Counted from the stretch's first letter, positions 11,491 to 24,543 are shown. The stretch: DNA of 64,000 bases from Acanthosoma haemorrhoidale (GCA_930367205.1 OV884015.1:39361288-39425287); one strand, 5' to 3'. Made by a program: numbers and translations. Notes: generated from the sequence alone by a model not told the origin.

Positions 11491-14054
11491 CCTTAATAAC
11501 TAATTAAATTTTTTTTTGTGTTGGTTATTTTTTTTACTTAGTCTTTAATCCAATCATACGTCATTATAGATTGAAAATACCTGAAGATATTTTAAAGGAG
11601 CTTTTAATTATTTAGTAATCTCATTTATTTATGGCCGCATGCAAAGGATTTATAACAGTTTTTTTTTTCGTATAATCTTTCTTTGTTGTAATTAACCTTT
11701 GAAATCAATTCATCCGAGATCAAACCATACTGATTATATCTGGGTCAAAAAACTGACGTTTATATACGTTTTATAGTGACAATCGGATGATCAAACAAAA
11801 AAAACAACTAAATATTTTGTTGAAATACTATTTTGAAATACTCGACTTTGAGTTCTCTTATCTGATAACTATAGTATTTCTGGATGATGTAGTGTTTATA
11901 GTAATAATCCTGTATAGTAAAATAGTAGTCAGTCAATTACAAGTTATTATCAAAACGACGTCGCATCGAACATCTAGGACAGCATATAAAAATTGTGGGA
12001 AATATTCCCTACATTTTGTTATTGATGTTGAACCTTTCTTACATGCATCTTGGAAACGTGTTATATTATTACATTGTAATTCCATTCAAAATTGAGCATT
12101 GTCTAAAGAAGGCATAAAGTTTTTAAAACTGCGGTAAAGTTCAATTGATTATTCGAAGATGTCATTTTTAAAGATTTCAAATATTTTTAAGACTCCAAGT
12201 GACAAAAACAAAATCGATTATTCATTAGGGTTATTTCTGGGTTTACGAATAGTCCACAGCAATGAAAAAACAAACATATTAAATTAATTTTATTTTATTG
12301 ACGTGTGAACTAGATAATATACAATATGATCAGTACACGTTTTTATTATTGAATATAAAGTTATTTTTAGTTCAAAATATCATTGTATGGATGGTCCTTT
12401 CTTTATCTTAAAATTTTATTTTATTTTCTCACAATATTCTATTCATGATAATTTTCAAGCTTCATTAAAACCCATGCTTGTTAAAATAATTTCTCTGGCC
12501 ATGCCCTGTTACCTTTTGTATTCATATTTATTAGTTCCTGATTATTGGCTAGTAATCCCTGATTTTTTTCTCCAGTTATTATCATATTAGAATATAACAT
12601 ACAAATATACAACTAAACTAACAATATAATCAAATAAAACCAGTCCTTTTGGGGATAAACGAAATGCATATTCTTGGCGGTAATATTAAAATATCCGATT
12701 TGTTGCCTGAGTTTGATACTGACCTCATAAGGTTCTTAACCTGACTTTTTAGTGGTTTAAGGGTGTGGCTAAGTGTGTGTTTTGTTGTTTTCCTTTTGTA
12801 TTTTTTATGATACCTTTTGAAGACTACACGTCGCTAGGTACAAGGATTTAAGAAGCATTTAGTTAACTCTCTAGCACTCTTATAACACTAAGTGTTGTGC
12901 AAACTCAATAATTGTTTAAACTACATTACTCTCAAATACTAAAAATCATTTATTTCTGATGACTAAACTCTCACACATTTAGCGTAAGTCAGTCCTACTA
13001 ATGACTTTTCTAAAATGTTAAGATTTAGAATACATATACATAAAATGACTAAATCCGGTCAAATTGCTAATGCTAAATCCATGAAACTACTCTAGACTGA
13101 CAAGTTATTCAGTACATATTATTTAATTTGAACATTCAAATGCAATGTTGTCTACCCTCAAAATATGTTTATTTATTTATTTGGCAGCCATCCTCGATAT
13201 TTACGTCTCATAACTTCATCATTAATACATCGTGGAGTTTATATATCAAGCGAAACACTTTAAGTCAAAATACATGCTTGTGAGAAAACGCCGATCAAAG
13301 ATTTTTTTTTTCAACTTCTTTTTCTCTCATATGCTTATTTTTATATTGCTATCTTTAGGATAAATACCTGTAATTATTAGCCTAGAGTACTTAGTGTGAT
13401 TACAAAACTTTGAAATCAATAAAGATATGACTTAATGGGTTTCACTAGGCAAAATCTATCTTTTTTGTCAAGGAAAGCTGAATATCCAAAACTCCTGAGT
13501 AAGAATTGTTAATGTGGTACAGTACAGCGTAGTTAGCAAACTCTTGCACTGCGAGCTCGAGGTTATTTCTCGCCTTTGAGGCCTTATTCTTTTTTTGTTT
13601 TAATGTGTTAATTATAATAATAATGAAATATGTTTAAGAACTTTAAAGTTTTGCTTTGTTCGCCTTGTGAACCGTGTTATTTCATTGTTGAATTCATTTA
13701 TACACAAATACATATTCTCACATACATTTCATCGCTAATGCGGAGCCAGCGGAGTGACCCCGGCGTGCTCCAGGCATCCTGCTGTGCTTTGTTGGGTGGG
13801 GATAAAAACCATAAACTTTACAATAACCATGTAAGTCCTCGTGCTGTCAGATCGAGAATTAAAATCTTCTGAGGGACTTTAGGAACGGTTAGAAACATCC
13901 TTAGAGATTATCCTAAAAGTTTGTCTCCTCCGTAATACTCCTCCTACCTCTTTATGACTAATAGTTAGTCACTAGCTCTTTGAAGATTACTCGTTAAAGC
14001 CGAAACTAGATTCCTAATTCCCTAAGTATGCTTCTTAAGTACAGATCCTGACTC
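11491..14054. other. AT-rich intergenic sequence, no supported gene
   Basis: Contains chance-sized open frames only (11787-12095, 12387-12590, 13630-13872 on the plus strand). None has recognisable domains, splice-flanked structure or transposon motifs. Confidence 0.5.
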
Positions 14055-14375
14055 ACGCATGTATGGAAACGGTCCAAGTCGAGCCGGTAAGTTTCCGTCG
14101 CCAAGTTCTTCGAAATGCGGCTGTCAAGAGGGTGACAGACAGCCCTCAAGATTGTGCAAGAAGTGGCTGTGTTATTAAAGTAGGGAGGCGAGCCCCCAAG
14201 GCCGGGGAGGTAAGCGGCTTCCTAGAAAGTACTGTTAATTCTCTCCTGCTAGCTATTAATAGATTACAGGTTAGGAGCATGTTTGTAAGATAGGTAGTAG
14301 CGTCAGAGGCTCGTCCCGGCCGACCAATCAGGAGCCGCCGTGTTGGCCGAGCCTTCGAGATCTTTCGACACACCT
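14055..14375. other. GC-rich, CpG-rich island of unknown role
   Basis: This 320-bp block is far richer in G+C and CpG than the AT-rich DNA on both sides. It contains a CCAATCAG box (about 14323), GGGAGGCGAGCCCCC and CCGGGGAGG. Overlapping open frames exist on both strands (14063-14293 plus, 14146-14373 minus), but neither resembles a family I know. It could be a CpG-type promoter or first exon, or a piece of a repeat. Confidence 0.35.
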
Positions 14376-16929
14376 ATTTCTGACGTAACTCTAACCCATA
14401 TCTCGGGCAGAAAAACAATTCACTTCTTTAAGAGCACTTTTAAACATTTCACAATGGTATCTTCAATATCAAACTGTGAAGAAATTTATTGAGTGAATTG
14501 TTCTTTAATCGAGAAAATGTTTACACACAGTACTCATTGTCTTGTATCGAGTAAACTAGTTTTTTGTTGTTTTATTTTTAAGAGATATTTATTCGAAATT
14601 CAATGTTAACTTAAAACGAACTGTTGGCTTCAATTCTTTTCTACATTTTGGTTCTCATAACTAACGATTAGTCAATTCAAGTTTTAGTTACGGTTATGAA
14701 AACGATTTTAATGAATTTTTGTAATTATACGCCACCAACATATTATTTGTGATTAAACTCTTTAATTTCATACCCTGCTGCTTAAAATGAGAAAGATCTT
14801 TATTTTTTAATTTCCAAGCAACTGATGACATTTAATATATTTTATGGGACTACTTTTCTTTAATTTACAGCACATTTCGAATTTCAAGCAAAACTTCCTA
14901 GATATCATTCCTTGCGAAAATAGGGCAGCAAAACCGTGAATAAGACTTTAATAACCTAACAGTTTAAAAGTTTTTTTAGTTATGATAGGTAGTAAACATA
15001 TGAGTTAAAAAGAAAAGGATATGTTAAATAATCCTGTTATTTAATTTAATAAAAAAACTAATTTCTTACCAAATAGCCAAATAGACTGAAGAAAGAGTCA
15101 AGAAATTTACACTAGTGCACTCCAAATAAATTGAATTATCAAACACAAAATGATTAATATTAATAAATTCGTATAAACCAATTGCTGTTATTTCGCGCAG
15201 AAAAGATACTTGGATCAAGTTGTTGAAAAAAATGACTATATTAAGAATATTACTGTTGATTGAAATATGTTTTAAAACATTGTTTGTAAATTTGGGCAAT
15301 AGATTCAGTTTGTCTCGGACCCTCTCATAATATTCAATTTATTAAGGAGCGTGATGGCTTTTGGTGGTGGCAATTTTAGTCCCTTTTGTATGTTGTAAAA
15401 TTCAGAAAGTCTGGATGATGTACTATGAAGCTGTTGTGGCACCACATCTGGGAAGTTTTAGCTGACTATTTAAAATCCTTAATCGGAACTGTATCACTTC
15501 TCATTTGAACGCATATTTGCTGCCTTAAAGCGTAAACATGATTTTCTAGTTGGACTAAAGTCGTGGATTCCTTCTGTTGCTTTACCCAATTTTCAAAGGG
15601 AATACATAGGCCTTTGAATGAACTGTATTGCCAATAAATATCTAATTCAAAACAATAAGCAAATGGTTGTGACCCAGTGATAGGATAGGGGTCTGCCACT
15701 TTCCAATTCAAACATGCGTATTGGAATTATTTCTCTCGTTTCGCATGTATATATACATGTATACAAACATATGGTGCCGTAGCTAGTGATGAATCTGACT
15801 TTCTTTAGAATGCTATGTTATAACAGCTTTTATTTATTTATGTTTTCTGAATGATCTGATATAATTAACATGGTTAAAATTCTATGTTTCGATAAGCCTG
15901 TTCCATAAAAAAGCGTGAATTCATTTACTGTAGACAATTGAACAATTGTTTATGGTAAAAGTAAACTGTGGTTGAATTCGCCTTTTGTTATTTATAAATA
16001 ATACAGGTTTATTACTGTTTAATAACTGTTAACATTGTTCTTTTGAAACACCCCCACGTTATTGGGTTATTAAATAAACATTTAATGTAATGTATTTCCT
16101 TGTTGTGCTGGGCAATGGCTGATTATGAACGGGACTGAGACTCACCCAGACTTAAAAAGTCTCTAGGCCAACAGGATCTGACAAGAAAGTATAACACAAG
16201 GCCACTTAAGATGGCGTTGGTTTACTAATCCCTTTTATGGTTTTGTTATCTGGTGGAAGATGTCTATCGCTTTATGATGGAGTAATTTAATCTGCGTTTT
16301 CCGCCAAACTTCAATCGCTAGATATCGTTGATCACACCTCCTCGAGTGTTCACAATTCCTTGAGGTGCTCAAGAAATGTTGCGTCAACCTTATTTGACAA
16401 TATTTGTCGGTTCATTGCATTATCTTGTTTCTTTACTTTACTGTATAATTTTGCGCCCTTACGGCGGATTATTATTTATTTGCCCCTTTTTGGTTTAATT
16501 TTTATCATCACTGGGCCATCAAAAAGAGCTACCATATTTAATACTTTTACAAAAAACAGTGGTTGAGGTAAAGCTTCAATTAGCTTCAAAGAATATTTAT
16601 AATTAAATTTTTTAAAAATTATCTAATTATATTGGTGCCCTATTCAAAATTATAGACAATTTTGCAATTAGTTAATTTACGACCCTTTCTAACATTTATT
16701 TGTTTTGTCTTCGTTATATCCAGTGGTACTTCCATGTAAAAATGTTATGAATTAATGGTTTCTTTAACAAAATAAATCCATAGTAGAACAACGACATCCA
16801 TGGTAAGGACCGATCCAAGGGTGTCATAGTTGCTGATGGTCTTGTGAGCTGCTTGGGTGATCAGCGACTAGGGCTTCACTTCTGAACCATAAAATACTTT
16901 TGTCTTGATTGGGTTCGCTTTTTATTTAA
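14376..16929. other. AT-rich intergenic sequence, no supported gene
   Basis: I see only short unremarkable open frames (for example 15466-15711 minus, 16360-16566 plus). There is no clear repeat structure beyond A/T-rich tracts. Confidence 0.45.
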
Positions 16930-17075
16930 TCAAGTAGTGGGTTATTCATCATCAACTGGCCTGAGTCAACCAGCATCAGACCCATCATCCAAAGAAAAAA
17001 TCCTCGAGCAAACCGGGGATCGAATCTGGTCTACGAAGTCGGCACGCCGACTATAGTGGTTAGGCTAAGGTGCAC
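16930..17075 (-). repeat. Probable tRNA-derived SINE head and body
   Basis: On the minus strand the text reads TAGCCTAACCACTATAGTCG (A-box-like) and, about 30 bp later, GACCAGATTCGATCCCCGG. This contains a GATTCGATCCC B-box match, as in a tRNA T arm. A non-tRNA body follows (TGATGCTGGTTGACTCAGGC and onward). No complete tRNA fold is possible, so this is a SINE or tRNA relic and not a functional tRNA gene. Confidence 0.4.
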
Positions 17076-18299
17076 TCATTATTTCAATAGGGTTGCTGTT
17101 ATTTTGAGCATCATTAAGTAAATATATGGAGCTACGGAGCAAAATAGCTCGGCTATACGTCGCCCGGGATGAGTTACATACCAAATAGTTGACGATTGTC
17201 AATGTCAGTATTTTTCATGTCGTGGGCTCATCAAATGTAGCCTCCATGTATAATTTCATGTCTCTTGGTCAAACGGTGCACTCTCGCAATCTACTGGCAA
17301 ATAGACATAGGGGTGAAAACGTCATGCTTTCTGTCGTTTTTTTTTGGGGGGGGATCTTAGACGAAAGCAGGAGTAAGCCTTTTTGTTTTATTTCGTCATT
17401 TAAAACCAGCAATAGTGATTGCTAAGATAAAATTCTAATAACAATATAATACTATTAGAAGAACGTATTCTACTCCAAAGCAGAATAATCAATGGATGAC
17501 ATTTTTAAGTGGTAATTTTGTGACGAGAAATCACTCTCTTTTTAGCTTGAGAGTTTTATTATCAAAATATATTTATCGTTAAAATTGTAACGAGAAAAAA
17601 TTTCCTCTATCCTTTAAATATGTTTTGTTTGCTTGAATTTGTCAAGTTATTGTTTGAGACGAGAAATATAAAAAAAAAATGATTAACTTGTTTTGAAAAG
17701 AGAGAAAAAAGACACTTTAATCGTTTAGACCTTGCATAACAACTTATAATTATTGCGCAGTGTTTCATTCCCCCCCCCCCCGTTTATTCGGATATTAGCG
17801 AGCTGTTGTAATGATTCCATGCGTGACAATATATCTGTCGAGATGATCTTTACAATACAGTTATTGTTTTTAAACTGTGAGGATTTCTAGTGAGTGTATT
17901 GATTTTCTCAAGTTAGTTTTTAAACAGATCTCTATTAATAACCCTGCAAGGATAATATTAGGACCAGTAGTTAAAGTCGCATACGAGGCTTGGAAACAGT
18001 CGTATCGAAATAGCAGGTCGTTGGCGAGGGTCCAGATCTCATTTTTTACCTCGCATGTTTCTATCCGGAAAACTCCACCAAACCATCATTTCTTAATGCA
18101 TCATTTTACATCAATAAAATAAAAGTTGTCCTGATAAATTATTGGTATAATGCGGAAGTCGTAAAACTGACGAAGAGAAGTCGTTTTAATTGAAAATTAG
18201 AAGTGTGTTAAATTTGTTGCAAAACTCTTTCATATAAATTCGGGTAAAATTGGGCAAGTTGAGAATGATACAGCCAATGCGCATGACTCAATTTTCAAG
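17076..18299. other. Intergenic sequence with a long poly-C tract
   Basis: A run of 8 G ends at 17353 and a run of 12 C lies at 17770-17781. Open frames at 17189-17425 and 17877-18122 have no recognised homology. Confidence 0.4.
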
Positions 18300-19120
18300 G
18301 GCATTGCGGTTAACTACCCTCACCACGTCTATTTGTAGAGCTGTTGGCTGATAGAACGGGCGGAAGAAGGGCAGCACCCCCGCCTCCCTCCCTCTTTGAC
18401 TGTAATATCAGAGAGAGGCCAAGAGAGTGAGTGACACAAGTGAGGATGATGTCCAGCTCCGGTACCCCATCACTTACATGCCTATTTGTTAAAGATCGCC
18501 GTTTTAGGTGACAAGTAGGATTGTGAGAATGAGTGTTTCTGGATAAAGAGTTTACTGGAGGATTTGGATGAGCCGATAGGTTTTTGTTGAGTTTGGACAA
18601 TCTTTAGGGTATAATGTCGAGCGCATCTGGCACATGGATATCACTGTTGATTTATGAGTTGAAAACTCTTTTGAAGATGTGGTTTGGTTTAAAGTTCGAC
18701 ACGTTTGGCTCCCGTCTTTAATTATAGTCCGTTAATGCAAATTGGTTTTAGCAACTGTTTGTATATGCGCAGTTTTTTTTCTAGTTAAGGTTAAAGTTAA
18801 GTAGTCTGTATTACTGTCCAAAACGAATGTTCAATTCTTTTCTCTAAACGGTTGTGTGGGGATTCCATGTATGTCCCTTTTATCTAGGTGAAAACCTTGG
18901 TATCACAGTATTAGACATGGGAAGAGGTGTCGAATTGAAGTTTATGGATCGACAGGAACTTTGTAAAAAAGAAAATATGGTGTACACACATTTGCATTCC
19001 TTGATCCGCCATTAGTTGCTCCTCTATCTCTATGAGATGGTTTTGTAGGTTGCTGGATGTGATTAAGGATGAGGTGAAAGAATTGTTGCGTCGTCAAATA
19101 AAAAGGCAAGGAAGGTACTA
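18300..19120 (-). pseudogene. Decayed 3' part of a Jockey-like LINE
   Basis: Read on the minus strand, the sequence begins near 19115 with FLAFLFDDATILSPHP, a degraded F-ADD RT active site. It continues through a thumb region (RLEKRIEHSFW, then RIYKQLLKPI) and ends in LSKLNKNLSAHPNPPVNSLS and HNPTCHLKRRSL near 18480-18600. The same C-terminal layout (HPNP, then NPxRxLKR) occurs in the 41,640-42,660 copy and the 8,400-11,490 copy. Multiple stops and shifts make it inactive. It is 5'-truncated near the catalytic motif. Confidence 0.75.
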
Positions 19121-20273
19121 GGACTCGTTGCGATACTTTTATAAGGAAACAATTTTCGCCCCAACTAATCTGCTCGGATTGATGAAAGGGTAATATTGGA
19201 TTGATAAAACTCCAATGTATTAATGGTCGATGTTTCTGTCTAGTATGTTGGGCGAAATGTTCGGTTTAATAATGGAAATTCGGTTTCTCATCGACGTAAT
19301 GTCAACACCCAGAAAATTTTCCTCTTCGCACCTGATGCTAATAATAAATCAAAACTTACACTATTAATAGTTTGTGAGTGTCAATTCAAGCTGGCTTCCA
19401 ACAAAAAGTCTTTATATATATATATATATTTGACTGCATGTGCTATTTCATAATTTCCTTTTTTAACCTTACATGACAGTTGATGCATTAACAGAATGAT
19501 ATTACTGCTATGTAGTATACACATTGATGAAATAAAAATGGTCTAATGATTAGGTTTCACCAAAAGATTAAAAAGAAAAGATTTAACAGAACCCTCAATA
19601 AGAAAGAATAGGTTGCGCTATGTAGGCTCCCGATTGGAAAAGGAATGGACCGATGGAAATTGGAACTGGTGGAGGGGAAGAGCTACCCTTACCCGATTGG
19701 GATGGAATAAACGGGAGCACCCCTTGTTTCTTTAGTCAGTACAGCACTCCCAAATAACATACTTCGTTGAATAATTGTTTAAAATGCACAACGTTTTTTT
19801 CCGGAGTGATGAGGGTTACCGTTAGTATACCAATAGGCGTGTCTGGGGACGTATGTACAGTGGAAGTAAGAGTTAAATTGTCTGGGATAGATAGAATGTT
19901 GTCGAGATGAAATACAGTTATGAATTGTTTTCGTGACGTGAGCAGGAAGAGGATTAACCCAGTCGAAAATATATTTTTGAATCGAAGGCCGCCGTCCGCT
20001 ACAACAATACAGTAATAAATGGCTTACGAGCTGCCACTCCCGAGGAAACAATGTCCTAGTTAGCGAGGAGTCCTGCCGTTTATCGAGAAGCACTTCCTGC
20101 CCGCCGATTTGTCAAGACCAAACGCTTTATCTTCGTCAGCCGCGGGGTATTTTTAGTTAGCGGTGGAGGGAAAAACAGGAGGTTGCTTTCGTCACTCTTT
20201 AACTTTCTGTTCCAAGATTATTTACCACATTTTATTTTTTATTTCTGCTTTTTGAGTTGTTGTGAAATCCCGT
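19121..20273. other. Intergenic; TA microsatellite and a GC-rich patch
   Basis: A (TA)n microsatellite lies at 19413-19429. The patch 19970-20170 is CpG-rich (GGCCGCCGTCCGC, CCCGCCGATTTG, GCCGCGGGG) in an AT-rich setting and overlaps a 104-codon minus-strand frame at 19779-20093 that I do not recognise. It may be a promoter or exon, or may have no function. Confidence 0.35.
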
Positions 20274-20316
20274 TCTAAAAAAAACAACTACAACGGTGAA
20301 TGGGCAAAAGCAGAAA
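20274..20316 (+). repeat. 43-bp perfect direct repeat, copy 1
   Basis: Begins TCTAAAAAAAACAACTACAA and ends GGGCAAAAGCAGAAA. It recurs without mismatch at 21101-21143, 827 bp away. The two copies bracket the hammerhead-like segment at 20694-20731, so they may be ends of one element or products of a template switch. Confidence 0.8.
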
Positions 20317-20693
20317 ACATGCTTACCACCAGAATTTGGGCAAGGGGGCTGTGGAACTACTAATTTAGAACTAATAGAATCAATTTTTTTCTTAATATAT
20401 TTTACTGACACATCCTACCAAAACTTAAACCTCAGTTAGGTAGCATTCTGAAATGACGGCCACCGAAAATGGGCAAGCATTTTGTAAAACAAATGATTAT
20501 ATGAAGATAATTTATTATTAACTATGATTCTTGGTGGTGAATCTAAGTGGTTTATTCACCATCCTGTATAAAACGTATTTATTCTTCTGAGTAGTAGTAC
20601 TCAAACATAGACACTTACTAAGTGTTTTTATTATGTTAGAAAAAAGCTTGGAATCTCTCCCAATAGCCCTATTTTTATTGATGCAGCGTCATC

Positions 20694-20731
20694 AGTCGAC
20701 GTTTCGCCTATTTGGGTATCCTCAGGACTAC
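20694..20731 (-). ncRNA. Hammerhead-ribozyme-like motif of Penelope type (minus strand)
   Basis: Minus strand in order: TAGTC (stem I, 5' side), the core CTGAGGA (20720-20726, consensus CUGANGA), ACCCAAATAGGC (stem II), GAAAC (20702-20706), GTC, then GACTG (stem I, 3' side). Stem I pairs UAGUC with GACUG, including one U-G. Stem III is only the self-complementary ACGU with no loop. This matches the minimal variants reported in Penelope-like retroelements, which cleave as dimers. CCCAAAUAGG also occurs in stem II of the Schistosoma hammerhead as I recall it. Stem II here is weak, with C-G pairs and an A-C mismatch at the base. Predicted cleavage is after the C opposite position 20699. No Penelope RT was found nearby. 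Confidence 0.72.
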
Positions 20732-21100
20732 GATTTAGAACAAGAAACATAAATTGACATATTAAGAAGAACAAATGCATGCAATTAATTTTATAAACAA
20801 TATGATATCAGATTCTATAAACAAAATTTGGTGTCTTCACAGGCCAAAATTATACATAGAAGATACTTCTAAAAATCAAATAAAAGGATACACTGACATG
20901 AATACGATTCCAAAAATGCTGAAAATAAAAAACCTTCGACACTCCACAAACCTTGCTTCGTCTTTGACAATGTACACATACTAAAAAACTAATCTAACAA
21001 ATCTGAAATAAAATACTACAGGAAGTGCTTGAAATTATTTACTTGATTTGGATTTAATAGTTACTATATGGCGGATTGTGGGAATTGAGCATTTTCTATG
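20732..21100. other. Sequence between the ribozyme motif and the second 43-bp repeat
   Basis: AT-rich. Contains a 69-codon plus-strand frame at 20775-20984 without recognisable RT or GIY-YIG motifs. It may be 5' sequence of the decayed Penelope-like element on the minus strand. Confidence 0.35.
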
Positions 21101-21143
21101 TCTAAAAAAAACAACTACAACGGTGAATGGGCAAAAGCAGAAA
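21101..21143 (+). repeat. 43-bp perfect direct repeat, copy 2
   Basis: Identical to 20274-20316. The flanks differ on both sides except for the A run inside the repeat. Confidence 0.8.
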
Positions 21144-23689
21144 TTTAAATTTAACAAATTTGGACAAATTGAAAGTTTCTCCTTGAGTTCAGGTGTTTAG
21201 CATTTAGTTGTTTTTGATAGAAAGAAACTGTACGTAACAAAGAAAGAAACAGATAGTTTTGATTTACTATCTACGCATTTTCATTTATTTTTACAGTTGT
21301 TACCAATTCAACATATATAACAATGGCTTAGTATTAATTTAATTGCTGATATCATTAACACAATATCATATACTCCTTTGATTGTTTCCAATCTTAATAT
21401 TTATTAGATTAAGTTTTTTTGTGTTGTTGTTTTGTTATGTGTTATTGATTCTTCTACTTATTTAAGTTTATGTATTTTGTCCTAAATTGTGGTCGTTGTG
21501 GTGCCTGATTAAACGAAATTTCGATCAAGAGAGGTATATCATTAAATAGATATATTGGGACAGACTCCAAGCATTTTTCGTAACACATATAATAAGTGTC
21601 TCTTATAAGTTTGAGTCTACTATGCCTAAGAATAATTCTATTTACAACAGTTGAATCGATTCATAATGTACTTACTAACATATCAATGCTTAAACCTCAG
21701 TTTGGTATTGATTTCTGAAATATGAAAAAAGGGATAAACATTTTTGTAAAACTATGATTGTTTACAAAAAGATTACATAAGTTAATTATACTTAAAAGTT
21801 TTCAGACGATATTTGTTTGTTGTTGTTTCGCCAGGGAATGGTGGCGTGACCTGTTGTGGCGTGTATAATAAAATGCTAATTTGTGAGCAGACATTGTTGG
21901 TGATAAGTATATTTGTTAAATAGGTAGATCAGTCTTTCATCAAACACCCGTTAAGTATATATACTTCGTCAAGTTGATAGTGTCGCATGCCTTATTTTTG
22001 AAGGGCCTCTCCCTCCCCCGTAATGGTTTCACTGAACCGTATCTTGTGTAGTCTCTTTGAGTGGCCTGTTACATGTCCTGAGGAGTCATAGTGCGGGTAA
22101 AAGCGTCACGGGAATTTAGACTGACGCATTTGCTACATATGTATAACAGTTTCAAACGCTATGTCGTTTCGAAAAATGGCAAGCTCCTATAACGTGACTG
22201 AGCACGGTTCGTGAACTGACATGATTCGCTCACTTTATGCTGACCACAGCAGATCCTCAATGACCACTGTAAGCACTTCATCAGTTGCACCAGTTGCCCT
22301 TATCACCCGACTGGGTTGCATAAAGTGTCACCATGACACGATGAATGTGCCATATCCCATAGACAGCATATTTTTCTACATTCTTGTTGTGTTTTATTAC
22401 GCAATAATGCCACATTATAATAGTGGACAGCAAACAATCAATTGTGAGGTGTAAATGACTAGGAGGCTAAATGCGCAGAAGCTGTGTGTGAATATTTTAT
22501 TCTAATTCACAAAATAAAAGTCAAAATTATAAGGTAATTAGTTTTATATTTCCTCACTATTTAATGCTAAGGCATTTTAGTAGTGCACCGTGGTAGAAGC
22601 TGACGCACATACATGTCAGTCAACTTAATAGCTTAGTTTTATTGCTGTAGCTTTAGCAACTTAATAACTTTCGACTGCATGGACTTACAAAAATACTGAA
22701 TTATCGTTGAAGTTTGACTCGTTTTCCCCTTTTCAACAATATATAACATTAATATGTTGTATATGCGTAGCATTTGTGTACTCCTGAGCTTAATCGATAT
22801 GTATTTCTGCTTTTGAAGAAAAAAGGGATGTAGTTTGACCCCTTTGTATTTGAACCCCAGCCCCCCCCCCTAAACTGATTCCACTTAAACTGTTTTAGAA
22901 TTTTCGTACCTTCCTTTTTTAAACGACACCTTCTTCATTTCGATATTACAAATTTCGAAAGTATTGTATTAGAAACATGATTGCCAAAAAATATCTCTTG
23001 CAGCCTGACAAGAACCTGTTATACCAATAACGATACACGTGTATATATTAATATAAAAAGTCTTAAGTGAATTAATAATAATTTTTAACAATTTATTCAC
23101 TATACTGTTCTCTTTATAGCCTTGCGATATCGTTCTTTAAAAAAATTATTTTCGTAAACCTATTTGTGCTGAAAATGCGAATTCCGTAATTGGTATTCCG
23201 CAAGAAATCGACAAGCATTCCGAGTTTACATTCAACAAAATGTGTTTATTTGCCGTTCCTTTTGAAAAAGGAAAAAAACCTTTTTAGTGCACTTTGCTCA
23301 AAGTTGTTTTAAAGGTAAAAAATGGCTTTTTTTATTCATTTTATTAACAATAATTTGAAAATTTGTTGTTTTGTAGTTTAAATTAGTAGTTTAAACAATA
23401 CTTCGCACTAATAGTCCTGTTATGATGCTCGTAATAATTTAAAACTACTAGTTATTTCTTGTGTATCGCTTATTATATATTTCACCTTGAAATGTTGAAG
23501 TATTGACTGATTAGTACAAATTGTGTTCTTCCTAGAAAAATTATTAGTGAGTACTTTGGCTGCTGTTAATTTGCTGTTGTGTAGTCTATTAATTGATTCA
23601 GTCAAATTAAAAATGTGTTTGTTTGATTTTTTCAATGTCTTGAGTTGCCGTAGTTTTTTTCGCAATCATTTAATGAGTATCTAAAAATA
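21144..23689. other. AT-rich intergenic sequence, no supported gene
   Basis: A run of 10 C lies at 22861-22870. Open frames at 22221-22454 (plus) and 23420-23665 (minus) have no recognised domains. Confidence 0.45.
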
Positions 23690-23793
23690 AATCATGTGAG
23701 GATATCTTAATTATCCCTTGCTCCTTGTGAACTTTCCCGTTCTTTAATTTTGTTTTAGTGTATTTAAAAAAAAAACAATTAAATTCCTAATTG

Positions 23794-24543
23794 GTGTTCA
23801 ACATCTACATCGCCCACATCGTAGGAGCCTCGTACCCCATCTGCGAGGTATCGGCGTATGCAGACGACATAGGTGTATACAGCACTAGCATCAATCCCAC
23901 CAGAGCCCTGAAATTTACTGAGAGCGCCAGTCAACACATTGCTGAGAAACTCGATGCCGTCAACATCAAAGTCAACCCGGCCAAGACGCAAGGAATTATA
24001 TTTAGTTATAAATCTGGAAGAAAGAAGTTACCTAAATCCTTTGCCTTAGACGGCAAAGAGTGCTCCGTGAGCAACAAGCTATGCTACCTTGGGATTACCC
24101 TCGGTAGACACTTGTCGTTCACGACACATCTCGGCAAGAAGCTAAAGAGTGTTAGGAAAAAGTTCTACAGCCTAGGACACCTACTTCACAGCCCGGCTTT
24201 ATCAGTACGCTTCAAGCTGATGATTTACCAGAGCGTCCTGAGACCTGCTTTGATGTACGGGACCCCACTATTCAAGTATCTAACTCCTAACACTCTAAAA
24301 CCGCTCCAGCAATTTCAGAACAGAGTTCTCCGCACCTCCCTCAAACATACCCCGTTCGACCGAATGAAGGCAGACGAGATCCACGAAAAATTTGAATTGC
24401 TCACCATCCAAGATTTTATCAAGAGACGACACATCAAATTTTTCGATTCACTTCGACACAGCCACTATTCTCCGGCCTTCAACCACCACCAATGCCCGTC
24501 CGATGGAAGCACTGCTGGACCGCCGAAGCCTGGAGACAGATAG
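23794..24543 (+). pseudogene. RT C-terminal fragment of the NLTR-B element
   Basis: An open frame without stops encodes the end of a LINE reverse transcriptase. It has the catalytic box SAYADDIGVYSTS near 23850-23890, the thumb KVNPAKTQGIIF, LCYLGITLGRHLSFTTHLGK near 24078-24138, FKLMIYQSVLRPALMYGTPL near 24211-24271, LQQFQNRVLRTSLKHTPFDR, and IKRRHIKFFDSLRH near 24418-24460. The end GSTAGPPKPGDR looks frameshifted. Another frame from about 24488 reads PPPMPVRWKHCWTAEAWRQI before a stop, which matches the PPPLPARW end of the 39,757 copy. The fragment cannot be functional because everything before the YADD box is missing. Confidence 0.9.
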
